64,000 nucleotides of DNA from Purshia tridentata. Its lineage: Eukaryota; Streptophyta; Magnoliopsida; Rosales; Rosaceae. The notes below the pieces were generated by a model. The model searched no databases. It was not told the DNA's origin and saw nothing but the letters and a program-made list of their open reading frames with translations. This document shows, in pieces, positions 47,010 to 59,413 of this stretch; position 1 is the stretch's first letter; each line of letters begins with the position of its first letter. The position numbers and the translations under genes are program-made. Where the stretch lies: contig QANT01003403.1 in the NCBI GenBank assembly GCA_003254885.1, positions 124,001-188,000 of the forward strand. Reading direction: 5' to 3'.

Positions 47010-49511
47010 TGCGCGAGTTGGATTGGAAGCACCGACTCAGTTGAATGTTCTGGTGTTTTTTGTTGGTTGCAAGTGTGCAACTATGCAAGGTTTTGTCCAG
47101 TGATGAAATGTAAGCGAGAAGATCTTGCTCAGTTGGTTGGCCTGGCAAAACCGCAAAGCTCTGCTTAAACACAAAGTCATGAGTTGTTGGGCCTATTAAC
47201 GTATATAAACAAGCTTTGATTCATGATTTCCATTTTTGTTTTCGTATGGGCCTTGGGCCATTGTGACCTTGTATTCCATATTGGACCCAAAAACTACAAA
47301 CGAACATATTTGACTTCCTCAAAACAATTATCAAGTTCTCTACAATGAGTCAATGACCATCCATAAGGTTACCCTGAAAGAAAATCCATGACAAAGAAAT
47401 ATATATATGTGTGTTTTGATTTTTCAGGTACTATAAATTGGGTTACAGCTTGAATCCCAAGCTCTTAAGGAAGGTGTAGTTTGCATAGAAGTGGGGGTTT
47501 AAAAAAAAAATTGTGGAATATTTTGTGTTGATATCATATAGGGGGTGTTATGGGACGAATTTCGATTCCTTGGAGGATATGGACGCTTGTTAATAATATT
47601 GAATTTCAAGTTGAAACATATTTACTTGAAACTTATTGTATAATTGATCCACTTGTAATTGTTATTCATTAAATCTTCATATACTTACTTTTTATTATCA
47701 TAATTTTTGTCAAATTAAGCACACTACATGTATGTAATTCATCTAATATCTTAAATAGAAAACAAATTGCATTATGAATTAGACAATTAGGGGACAATAA
47801 ATGTAAATGGGAAGAAAACCTTGTGTTTAGCTAGCAATAAATCATATTCATTGCATAGAGTAGTTATTAATAATATAGGGACATAAGGACAATGCTCCAA
47901 AAAAGGGCAAAATCACAGTTGGTCCAACATATGACTCATCAAAATGCATCTTCCTTATTTGTTTTTTTCCTTTTGTTTGGTATTGGTCCGTTGGATGTCA
48001 ATAATTGAATGATTGGCTCCATACCCTTCACTATTTGTCCTAGTAATAATGTAATATAATAGGACAATGACTAAATTCTTTGGTGTTGTGTTTGCATTTA
48101 CAAACAAAATTACAAGCAAACATTATAATTAAATGAATTGCTATTCGTATTTCAAAACTAGTATAAATTATCATAATCAATTGAATGTTCATAGAAATAT
48201 TATTATTATTATTTCAAACTTTATATCCATAATCCATCCTTGAATGCCATACCCGATCCACAAAAACATTGGGTCAGCCCATATATACAAGTAGCCTATC
48301 TAGTCTCAACCGCTAGCTGACGCGCCAAAAAAAGCATTTGGTACACATGGCGTGAAAGAACAAATTAATAAAAGGAAATACATAGGGGAAACAAATATTT
48401 TTCATTAATAAAAATAAAATTCCACTTTTTAACATTGTATATTATGCAAATATTTTTTTAATCTTTGGATGTGACAAGTGACGAGTAAATATTATTCTTT
48501 TCCTACACGGTATAATATGATAATTAGCATTAAATGCGATTGTATAAAGTATATAAAGTTAAATTGTAGAAGAATTCTAACAAAGATACATTTTTATTAT
48601 GGAGAAATCAAGGGTTAGATATTCCTAGAAATGAGTTATTAGTGATTAAAGAAATATATGCAGAAATTATTTTATAATATAAAATGTCAATATACTCCGA
48701 TTGTGAATCTAGAACATTTATTATTTTGATTTTTGATTAAGTATGTGATTTAGAGTCATAATGTTTAAAAATTGTCTATCTAATAAATATATATTTTTTA
48801 AAAAATTGATCATTAATTGTTGCACTAGAAGTCTAGAATCAAGAGGTGATATTTATTATAAAAGTAAAAATATGTTATTAAATATTCTTCAACGTTTCTA
48901 AAAAATCAATAGTTGGTGAGCATAGGAATTTCAGAATTTGTGGATCACATATTTATTCACATGTTGTAGCCATGTGTAACATGTATCTGATCAAAACAAA
49001 GACCAACGACAAGTCAATAAGACAGAAGAGAAAAGAAAACAGAGAAAATAGAAAATTAAAATAATCCCACGACCGCGAGTAAACGGACTGGAGTGGAGTG
49101 TGGTCCATTAAAAATTAAAAAAAAACCGGACTGGACTACTGGAGTGGGCCCCACAAGAGTAAAAGCATGCTCTGAGTGTGTGATATATATTTCCATGTCT
49201 ATTAAATTTTGGTGCTAAATGTTTGATATGTGAAAGAAAGAAACTTCCTTGGCAAACGAAGAGTGAGGGTCGGCCGCTTTTTTACTTCGTCTTCGCAGAC
49301 AGAAAGCACGCATCTCAAGCACTAGAGAGAGAGGGAGAGAGAGAGGGAGAGAGAGAGAGAGAGAGGAGAGAGCAGTGAAATGCGAATATATATAGTGGGC
49401 AAATCGGTCTCTTTGTAACGGCTACTTTTGGTGGAAGTGGAAGAGAAAGAGAGTGAGAGTGAGTCTGTCTGTCATTTGGCGAGGTCGGTTTGGTTGCTGG
49501 TTGCTTCATAA
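47010..49511. other. Divergent intergenic region, ERD2 to XRI1-like
   Basis: About 2.5 kb, mostly AT-rich, without a gene. The right end (49324-49371) is a GA-rich tract in the likely XRI1 leader. Confidence 0.5.
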
Positions 49512-52315
49512 ATGGATTACAATAATAAGTAAATACCCCTCTGGCCCTCTCTCTCTTTCTGTCTGTTTGGCTACTGGGTTTGTTTGGGAATGGATGTTTT
49601 TGTTATAAATTTGTTTGTTTTTGTGTATATTTTGAGCTTGTTGTGGCAATGTAGACTCAGATTTTGCTTGTTCTAGTTTGATTTGGTTATGCAATTTTTA
49701 TTTTTTATTTTGGGGATTGAATGCTGGTTCTGTAAATTGGGTTTGCTTCAATTTTTGACTTAGATTTTTTAATTATTTGGGAATGATTGATATTTATCTG
49801 GAACTTTAATGGTGAAATGAGTATATGATGTGGGGTGGGCTCTCTGATTCAGTTGGTGGGTCATTGTTTTATGCTTTTATTTTGCTTTTTCTTAGCTTAA
49901 TTTGGTGGAGTGTATTACTTAAAGCAAAATGCCCAAATATAGTTTAGGATAATGCTTCCAGATCCTAATTACAGAAGCATCCCTTTTTGATATATGTTTT
50001 AGCATTTTAAGAATGATCAGATGTTCCTTTCCCACCGTTTCTTCTTTGTAATTTTTGGCAAAATACATTTCATTTGGGTTACTTCTAGGTGCTACTGCTT
50101 GCTGCTTGGTTATTTTCTCAGCTTAATGATGGATTCAAAATGTAGATTCTACAAACATTAACTAAATGTACTACATATGTAGTTCAGGAGCCTGAGCTTA
50201 TCGTGTTCTGTGTGTACATTTTCCATTGTGGCTCATATTCTACAAACATTAACTAAATGTACTATATATGTAGTTCAGGAGCCTGAGCTTATCGTGTTCT
50301 GTGTGTACATTTTCCATTGTGGCTCATATTTGGGAGTGGAGCTTTGTTTTCCTTTCAGTTGTTTGAGGTATAGAACTAGTATTTTTCTGATCACATTTTT
50401 CCTTCCTTTCTATTGTGTGAAATGATAATAGTGAGCACTGGGATTGGCAAAGGAATAATCATTGTTCTCAAAAGAACTCCAATTATGGTATGGTCTTACC
50501 ACAGTTCATAATTTGCTAATAAATTATTATACTTGGATGAAGCTAGTGATTTCTGACTTGGTACTATTGTTTTGAGCAGAAATGTCTGAATGCGTGTGGA
50601 ATGGAGTGCCTCAGAACGAAGAAGATCTTTCCTACATGCTTGACGAGGAAACAACACCAGTTAAGGCTTGTGGGGATTTGGCCTATCATGTTACTGATAG
50701 AGGTTTGGGCTCTTTGTTGTTTTTTCTCAATTGTTCTTGGACGTTTCCTTGTTTCTTGTATGTGCAATTCAGAAAACTGCCCCTTTTTTTTTGTTCTTTT
50801 AATATCAGAAAAGTGGGGTTCAGATAGTAGGAACAAGGGATCAGAAGAACGGAGGGAGTCTTTTTCACAAGTAAAGAGGCGCCGGATGCTACAATTTGAC
50901 ACTGAACCTATGGATCCATCCCTTTTAAGTGAAGACTTGTCATCTACTTTCCTGAAATCAAATGTCTGTCCTGGGTTCTTTTTCTCAATTGAATTATCAC
51001 ATCTATATGGCATGTTACTTTCTTCATACTTCATGGACTGCATACCAAACTACTATTGAACTTGTTATATGGATTAGTGCATTTTGTTCTATCTTAATGC
51101 TACTGCACTGCTATAGTGCTATATTGTTCCTTAGAAAAAGGAATGTCACATTATTTCTGAAAATCATTTGCAGCAGATATGTCATATTGGTGTGTTATAC
51201 ATGTCATTTATTATGCCAACCTGGGGTAACATTCTCTTGTAGACTAGCTGCGGCCTTGGTTTTGTAAATTTGATAAGGGAATTTTGTTGACTACAGCATA
51301 TTACATGTGCCGTGGATTTTCCCTAATTTTTTTTTTCTTTTATAGGAGAGGGTGGATTCAATTGAGGAAGCTTTATCTGAAGTGTCGCACTGGGTATCCG
51401 GGCTTTCAGGTTTGTCTCTTCTGGAATATGTTTTTCTACACTATTTGAATGTTTACACCTAGGATTTTCTAATAACAATATTATTATGTTAGAAAATACA
51501 TCTGCCTCCGGCTATGAATGCCTAGATGAGTCAACTGATGGGTGGATTGCCGAATGCTTCAATGATACCGAGATGCATTTCAGCCCTGATGATTTGTATG
51601 CTTCTCGAAGCTTATATTTTTTTCGGTTCAATCGTAATTTACAGTAATCTTATTGCTTTATTATGTGATACTCAGGAGTTTCTCTGGGGCATCTGATCAA
51701 ATTGACATTACAAGTAAATTATCTTGGTTCTTTCCACTAAATTTTTGTTCCCTTATATCCTTATCCCCTAGATCACTTATATAAGTTTGATTTGCTGTAA
51801 TAGAGTTGTGTGACATCCAACCCGAATATGAAGCAAATGTGGTTCAACAGAGAGTTACTCGAACACCCCGAAACATTGTTTTTAAAGGTACTTCCCTGTT
51901 CTTGACATTTATATGTTTCCTGTATTGCATGTATGCAAAGAATCAGCTCCCGATCCTCTTTCAAAGTTATCCCACTAACTATGCTACAAAATTATTGAAA
52001 TAAAAACTAAGTACTTTAGGCTCTATGTTTGTGTGTGTAGGCAGGAAGTCTTACATTCGGACTCCCACTAAGTTAGCTACTTCTGTGGCATATCCATTTA
52101 CCTTCATTAAACCCTCTGGGGCCCATGGAGATGTAACTCTGAAGGACATAAACCAGCGGATCCGCACTCCGCCACCTTCAAAATCAAAGCAAAAATATGA
52201 AGATCCCTCTTCTTACCCCACTTCAGCCTTTTCTGGGAAGCCTGTCGTTGGCAAAACTAAAATTCGCACTGAAGGTGGGAAAGGCAGCATTACAATTATG
52301 AGAACCAAAGGCTAA
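49512..52315 (+). CDS. XRI1: XRI1-like protein (meiosis / DNA-repair associated)
   Basis: Nine exons: 49512-49528, 50432-50487, 50580-50702, 50809-50963, 51346-51409, 51493-51595, 51676-51713, 51804-51887 and 52041-52315. All phases close and give 304 residues, close to the 300 I recall for Arabidopsis XRI1 (X-ray induced transcript 1). Known XRI1 is nuclear, is induced by ionising radiation, interacts with MND1 and is needed for meiosis. Marks are MDYNN at the start, EHWDWQRNNH, DDL-type motifs, the conserved ETTPVKACGDLAYHVTD block (about 44-60), VKRRRMLQFD, and a basic C-terminus (RTPTKLATSVAYPFTFIKP). There is no known enzymatic domain. The first coding exon is only 17 nt and is easily missed; without it a false start at 50583 would be chosen. 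A 91-bp duplication lies in intron 1. Confidence 0.9.
50146..50327. repeat. 91-bp tandem duplication in XRI1-like intron 1
   Basis: Unit 1 is 50146-50236 and unit 2 is 50237-50327. They are almost identical (one clear difference, ACTACATATG against ACTATATATG), so the duplication is recent. Confidence 0.95.
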
Positions 52316-55004
52316 GAGTGAGTAGATATGTGTTACTCTAAACTTCTCTTTTTTGTGTACCTTCTGCTTTGCCCATTATTTTTGGGATAAATTTTTCCTG
52401 TAATATTCTAGAGCAGTCAGGTACAGAAGTTGATCTGCATTTTTTTTTCAGTTGGAGTTATGGGAAATCATAAATCACATCAGAGTGTTTATGTTTCCAA
52501 GTGTGTGCTAGATGTCAAATAGTAGTTTTATACATTGTATGACTGAGAATGTCCAAGTCTACTAGGAACTAATTTATTTTTGGTTTCTAAAAAACCTTGG
52601 TAATGCTTTACGGAATTCCATTAGATGCAAAACTTGTGTATCTAAATTGTCTTTAAGGTGTATTTAAGATGAAATGAGAAGCTCAGACTGTGTCTGGTTT
52701 TGCATGCGTTAAGGCGTTATCTCTCCTAAACCTCTCAGTGAATATGGTATTAAGCTCTGGACTGGCAATATTTTGGAGCTTAAACTTTATTTTTGAAAAT
52801 CTTAACTTGAACTAACTTGATAACCCTTGCCTTGTGTGTTGAATATTGATGGTTGTTAATCTTTGTATTATACATAATAATATCCCAACGCTTGTTTCTT
52901 GGCTAGTGCTTCTCACAAGTTTGTTAAACGGCTGAGATTAACCCCACGATTTGTTAAATGGCTGACATTGATTAACACCCATATCCCAAATATTGGAGAT
53001 GTGTACTCGAAAAACTGGAAAATAAGTTTTCCTGCACCTAAATTTGTTAAGTATATTGTGATATGGCGTCAGGAGTTGTCTGAACAGTCATAGAGCCTCG
53101 GAGATCTTTCACTGTGATGTGGTCTCCTTGGGAATGAAAGCAAAGTTAGAGCATGCCTGCTTGTGCCAGGCTTTAAGGGGGAGGGAAAAAGCAAAGTGTT
53201 ATTGAAAGAAACACATGAACACTATATTCTGTATCAGCTTCACATGTTCGATGTTTCCACTTTCAATGCTTAGGTGGGGGAAGAAATTATTTAAAGTAAA
53301 CAATTTGGTTGCCACTTTAACAGAAAGCACTAAAATTGCTCCTATGACCCAAAACTAAGTCACTTTTGTATATTCCCAAAATAATACAAAAAATTTGGTC
53401 GTCACTTTAAAACAGAAAGTGCTTCTTTAACTAAAAGGCACTTTTCTCTATCCTATCCAAACTTTACCCACAAAAATGAAGGAATTTTTGTTTATGTGAA
53501 AGTGTTTCGACATTTTCAAAATCATTAACATACCAAACCTTAAGTTTCTAACTTTACAACCACAGCAAATTGCTATGTTAGTGTGAATTGCTATGAACCC
53601 TCCCCCTCTGTTAAAAAAAAAAAAACTTGCCATGTTAGTTTCATCAGCCAAAATGTGGAAGGGTAAGGAAAAAGAGAAATGGTTGGACTATCACATGGTG
53701 ACTTGAGCTTAGGAACTTTTGGAAATGACAGTGGCCCAAATGGCCCAACCCAAGTGTAGTAATGTAGGTAGTTCAAGTTGTATTGTGGGTCCTTCGGGGC
53801 CTAACTTTAGACATTGTAAATGCGTTGATGCGAGTGGTCATGATTAAAAAAGGTTTCAGTCCATATAGAATATTTACCCATATATACTTACGGTTTCAAG
53901 TTTGCTCTCCTAATATTATTTGATTAAAATATATATCTACCCTAAATTTATGAAAAAATTAGTAATTAGTGTAAATTTTAAATTTTACTTGTTTAATTTT
54001 TGATAAAATAGTTATGTGAATACAAGGTGGAATTCAAATATGGAATTTATATAGTTATGTGAGCGTGTAAACAATCAACTTTAGAACACCCTAGTGGAAT
54101 TCAAATATGGAATTTATACAGGATGTGTGTGAGCGTGTAAACAATCAACTTTAGAACACCCTCTTATATTTCACATTTATTTGGTATTTGAATCCCATAC
54201 TGGATAAGGCTTCTAAATAATTAACCTAAGAACATTTAATTAAAGGGTAAATTGGCCGGTCATTTCATCTAAGTAAGCTTTGTATTGGGAAAAGATTGGG
54301 CATAAATCAATTAGAATAAAGTTAGGGTTTAATCAGGTTCAAATTAAGCAAAATAATATTAGGATGCAAGTGGAAGTATCACGGCAATACACATATATTG
54401 ATTGTATAACCTCAATTTCATTTTGAATTCCGACTATCGATATTCTTTTATTAAATTATAAATTTAAACTACACATTAGGTAACTTAATCAATAATTCAA
54501 ATTTAGTCTAATAATAAAACAGCCAAACAATTTGAATACAACATTTTCAATTGTAATTAAAATTCATGGGACGTTATGAAAATTTTACCCTTTAATAAAA
54601 AAAATTAAAGATTCATTGTTTATCCAAGTACCCAATATGTTAGGGGTGGTGGGACTTGGGAGTGGTATGAAGAACCCAATCGTTACGCAGCATACCCAAA
54701 AAACGCGGGGATTTTAAAAGGGTGTGAGAGAGATTAAATACGTCATCATTTTATGACGGCCAAAAGCGGACAAATAAATCCCCCACTTTTTTTCCTTTTG
54801 GCCCGAAAGCGGAAAAGGATTTTCAGTTATCCCAAAAGCAAGAGGAGGAAGAGGAGGAGGAGAGGGAGCTGACGCTGTAACCAATTTTGCCTCCAACACA
54901 ATATTCCTTCCCTCCCTACGTCACAATATTCTCTCCTTCCTTTCTCTTTCTCTCTCTCTCTCTCACTGTATATCTGCTCCGAAGCTAATGCCATTTCGAA
55001 ACCA
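52316..55004. other. Intergenic between XRI1-like and PAP15-like genes
   Basis: The left part should hold the XRI1 3' UTR. No gene is seen. It contains the 67-bp duplication at 54027-54163. CT-rich sequence at 54940-54965 probably belongs to the PAP leader. Confidence 0.5.
54027..54163. repeat. 67-bp tandem duplication
   Basis: Units start at 54027 and 54094 (GTGGAATTCAAATATGG onward). They are very similar, with a small difference in the middle. Confidence 0.92.
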
Positions 55005-58000
55005 ATGGCGTCCTTCTCATGCTCTGTTCCTGCACTTGTTGCAATAATAGCATGCTTGCTTCTTGTGGTCGAGCCCCGAATCCCCACCACTTTGGACGGC
55101 CCGTTCGAGCCCCACACCGTTCGCTTTGATGTCAGTTTGCGCGGCAACGCCGTCGATTTGCCCGACTCCGACCCCCGAGTCCGCCGCCGAGTTAAAGGCT
55201 TCATGCCGGAGCAGATTTCCGTCTCCCTCTCCGCCAATTATGATTCAGTCTGGATCTCCTGGGTTACAGGTTCTTAATTTTTTTTCTTTTTCCGTTGGTA
55301 TTTAAAGTTTTGAGCTTTGTTTAATGTTTAAATATGTGGTTGCATGAAATTTCTTGAATTGAGAATTGAGGTTTTCAGTTTCGAGGAGTTTGGCCAATTA
55401 GGTTTGATGTAACTTGGGTTCTTCGTGAATTGGTGTTGCAGGGGAATCCCAAATTGGTTACAACATAAAGCCATTAGACCCCAAAACTGTGAAAAGTTTT
55501 GTTCGTTATGGGAAGCTGAGATACCCACCAGCATATGAAGCCTCAGGATATTCTCTTGTTTACAATCAGCTCTACCCTTTTGAAGGCCTCCAGAATTACA
55601 CTTCTGGAATCATCCATCATGTTCGTCTTACAGGTTTCATTTCATTTTCGAAATATCCTCTTGAACTTTAATGGAAAAAATCAAATTTGGGTTCTCATAA
55701 CTTCGGCTGATTGACCTTTTTAACTGTCTCAGACATAACTTGTGGTGAAAATAGATTGTACTGTATAAAAACATCAAACATCTGACCATGTTGTTTTATG
55801 ACCTCATCAAAATGTGCTTTTTGTAATAAGTTGGTGAGTCCTAGCTCTGTGTGTATGTGTAGGGTTGCAACCAAATACACAGTATTTTTATCGATGTGGA
55901 GATCCGTCTATACCTGCCATGAGTGATATCTACCATTTTAAGACCATGCCAGTTTCTGGTCCACGGAGCTACCCAAAAAGAATAGCAGTTGTAGGAGATC
56001 TTGGCCTTACTTACAACACAACTACCACAATTGATCACTTGACTAGTAACAACCCTGATCTTGTTCTATTGATCGGTGATGTTACTTACGCAAATCTATA
56101 CCTCACAAATGGAACTGGCTCTGACTGCTATTCTTGCTCATTTCCACACACTCCGATACATGAGACCTATCAGCCTCGATGGGATTACTGGGGAAGGTAA
56201 GAATATACCTTTCTTTCCTTCTACTGCATGAAATGGGTTCTATAAAGTATGACTTATGCAACTTGTTTTCTCATGTTACCATTGCTGGATATTTTGTAAA
56301 GGTTTATGCAGAAATTAATATCTAGAGTTCCACTAATGGTGGTAGAAGGGAACCATGAAATAGAAGAACAGGCTGAAGACCAGACATTTGTGGCTTATAG
56401 TTCACGATTTGCATTCCCATCGGCAGAAAGTGGATCTTCATCCACATTCTACTACTCCTTTAATGCTGGTGGGATTCATTTTATTATGCTTGGAGCCTAC
56501 ATTTCCTATAACAAATCAGGTAACAAAGTTTGCATAACTTATAGGTTCATACTTTGCCTAATTTGTTTGAAGTATTTTATGGGACTTTACTTAAAAGTAA
56601 ATAGGGATTACATGCCTTTTGATTTCTTGCATTTTCTGTTTTTCATTTATGAAGCATATTTTTATTGCTTGAGTTAATACCCCCTTCGCCCCCAGTTAAT
56701 ACTTAGTATACATTTTTGTCAGCGGACCAATACCGGTGGCTGGAGCAAGATTTGGCTGATGTGGACAGATCCACAACTCCATGGCTGGTAGCTGCTTGGC
56801 ATCCACCCTGGTACAGTACCTATAAGGCCCATTACAGAGAGGCAGAATGTATGAGGGTGGAAATGGAAGAGTTACTTTACTCTTACGGGGTTGATATAGT
56901 GTTCAATGGACATGTAAGTAATGATAACCACCAATGATTATGTCAATCTCTTATAGGTAATAGGTTTTTTTCCTAGTAAGAAAATGTGTGAAGAAGTGGA
57001 ACAGGTCCCTTTGATTGTGGTTTTCTTGTATACCAGCTATTGATAGGAACAACTGCATTTGATGACTTTAACTTTTAAGGAAACAAGTATAATGTGAATT
57101 CAACTGATATTGGGTTCCGTAATGCTAAAACATGCAACAAACTCATTATAAATGCAATCAGAAGCAAATCATTGCTGGTGGGTTAAATAACAAAGTGGAA
57201 CTCTGTCCTTTCTTTTTGATATCTTGATGCCAAATGAAATTGTCTAACTAGTTTCACCACAATACCAACTGCACTGAATGTTGTTTATTTGCTTGAATAA
57301 AATATAATTAGGTTCATGCCTATGAGAGGTCAAATCGAGTGTATGATTACAAATTAGATCCCTGTGGTCCTGTGTATCTGACTGTTGGTGATGGGGGTAA
57401 TCGAGAGAAGATGGCAATTGAACATTCTGATGAACCTGGTAATTGCCCAGAGCCATCAACTACTCCTGATGAATACATGGGTGGCTTTTGTGCAAAAAAC
57501 TTTACATCCGGTCCAGCAGCAGGTAAATTTTGTTGGGATCGGCAACCTGATTACAGTGCCTTCAGAGAGAGCAGCTTTGGCCATGGGATCCTTGAGGTAA
57601 CTCTTTTTTCTCTGTGTTTGTTATCCTAAGAATGATACAACTTGAAAATTGTTGATGTAAATATGAGTATGTGCATCTGAAGACTAGTTTAAGCAATTAA
57701 TATACTGTAGCTATTCTACATGTGAAGTAAATATTTTGGGACCAATAGATTTTAAGACATGCTACTTCTCAGTAGCTATTCTACTCAGTAAATAGGTATC
57801 CTATGGACCCAGTTGAAATCCTTTACAGTCCGACTGCATGATATTTTGGACCAAGAGATTTTAAGACATGTTCTTGAGGATCCCATCACTTGATAGAATA
57901 TCCTTGATGGGTTTTGTGTTGCAAACATACAGATCTATGCTATCAACTGCAGTAAATGTGTATATACTACAGTTACAGCTCAGTTTCAGCACCTGGATTA

Positions 58001-58181
58001 TAATCTAACCATGTGTTTCAATGTGCATAACTTGCAGGTGAAGAATGAGACTTGGGCTTTGTGGACATGGTACCGAAACCAGGACTCTGGCAATAAGGTG
58101 GGAGATCAAATTTATATAGTGAGGCAACCAGAAAAATGCCCTATCCGGCAGGTGTTTACAAGTTGGCCTGTTGATATGTAG
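55005..58181 (+). CDS. PAP15: Purple acid phosphatase, PAP15 type (phytase-like)
   Basis: Seven exons: 55005-55269, 55442-55633, 55863-56196, 56302-56519, 56723-56913, 57312-57596 and 58038-58181. All phases close and give 542 residues. Purple acid phosphatases hydrolyse phosphate esters with a two-metal centre and are usually secreted or vacuolar. The PAP15 subgroup can act on phytate. A signal peptide is at about 1-24, followed by the fibronectin-like N-terminal domain. The metal ligands are all present: Asp198 (GDLG), Asp225 and Tyr228 (GDVTY), Asn281 (GNHE), His363 (AAWHPPW), and His400 and His402 (NGHVHAYE). The tail FGHGILEVKNETWALWTWYR is typical. Intron 6 has a small repeated segment, and the 3' UTR a 56-bp repeat. 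It resembles Arabidopsis At3g07130 (PAP15) as I recall it. Confidence 0.95.
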
Positions 58182-59413
58182 TTCGCACTGCTGGGAAATT
58201 TACTACCTCCCTTCATCTCTGTATTTTTACTGCGATACATCTCAAATACTGATATAGAATGCTACTCAGACCTGAAGATTGTTTACTGTAATACATCTTA
58301 AATAGTGATATAAAGTATACTTACACCAGAAGATTGTTCACTTTAATACAAATAGTGAGTGTAACTTGCACATGAAAATTTTCTACCTCCCTCCATCTTT
58401 GTAGTACTGTAATACACTTCAAATACTTTGCAATTCCAATATTGTTGCATACTTGCATGTAAACGATAAATCTCATGTATATATCCCAAATCTAATCTGA
58501 CAAGGTTTTTGATACACACGGTTCTGGTAGGAATCTATAATTGTAATGCTATCATCTGTTTTACCAATATTATTGTGATAGCATGCTGTCGGCTAAACCC
58601 AGAATGTGTTAATAATTGGTTAAACTAAAACCCCAATTTTTTAATGCCTCCTTGTTCTTTTGTAAATCATAGAAGGAATATGCTGTTTAGAATAAAAAAG
58701 TTAACCAAACAAATAAATTGATTAAAGAATATTCCTCTAATTGTATATGGTCTTCAGTCTTCACGCTTTCAACAGTCTTAAGTTCATGATCCAGTCAGCA
58801 AGCTCTCCCTTTTTTTAACATTATTCTGAATATAAATACGGTCTCGCCATAGTCTCATGTTACCAGATTGAATAAGTAGTCCAAATTTATAGTTTGGTAA
58901 CCTGGAGTCGGTGGAGTGGTTATATTAATATGGTCAACTTTAATCCAAACCACCAGGAAATAAGCATCAAATGAGCTTGGTACTGCACAGCTTATGATCT
59001 TTGGAAAAATTTGAGTGTCAATGCCATTCAACAACAGCTTTGCTAAACACAATCGTACGTGCATTGTTGACTGGGTCCCTATAAGTGCTCTAAAATTAGC
59101 AGCAGTATTTATTTGCTAATCAAACTTGCAATACGTATCAACAAGAAAGAAGCACAAAAAAATCTAATTACCATTACAGATATACAGAGAAGAACCCAGA
59201 AAGAAGGCATTCACTGAAACTCTGAAACTATGGAAAAGTGAGAGATACACCAAGTTGAAACTTGGAAACCAAATATACAAAACCATAAAATTAAAAAAAA
59301 TTAAAAAGAAATGTTTCTAATAACTCCAATTGAGAAAACAAAGGGATGAGACTGAGACAAAGTTGTATACCAAAGAAAAATGAGTTCTTTCAGCACCATT
59401 CGAATTTCTTGCT
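58182..59413. other. Convergent 3' regions of PAP15-like and RING genes
   Basis: Both 3' UTRs lie here. No gene is seen. The 56-bp repeat at 58228-58395 is the only clear structure. Confidence 0.5.
58228..58395 (+). repeat. Diverged 56-bp repeat in the PAP15-like 3' UTR
   Basis: Three units start near 58228, 58284 and 58339 (ACTGNNATACAT...AGATTGTT pattern), and a partial copy follows at about 58408. Similarity is moderate. A CTACCTCCCT motif recurs at 58204 and 58381. Confidence 0.75.

Noticed and set aside
52899-53093. 64-codon frame after the XRI1-like gene
   Set aside because: The repeated FVK(R/W)L text comes from a short internal DNA repeat. There is no family match and it lies downstream of a complete gene.
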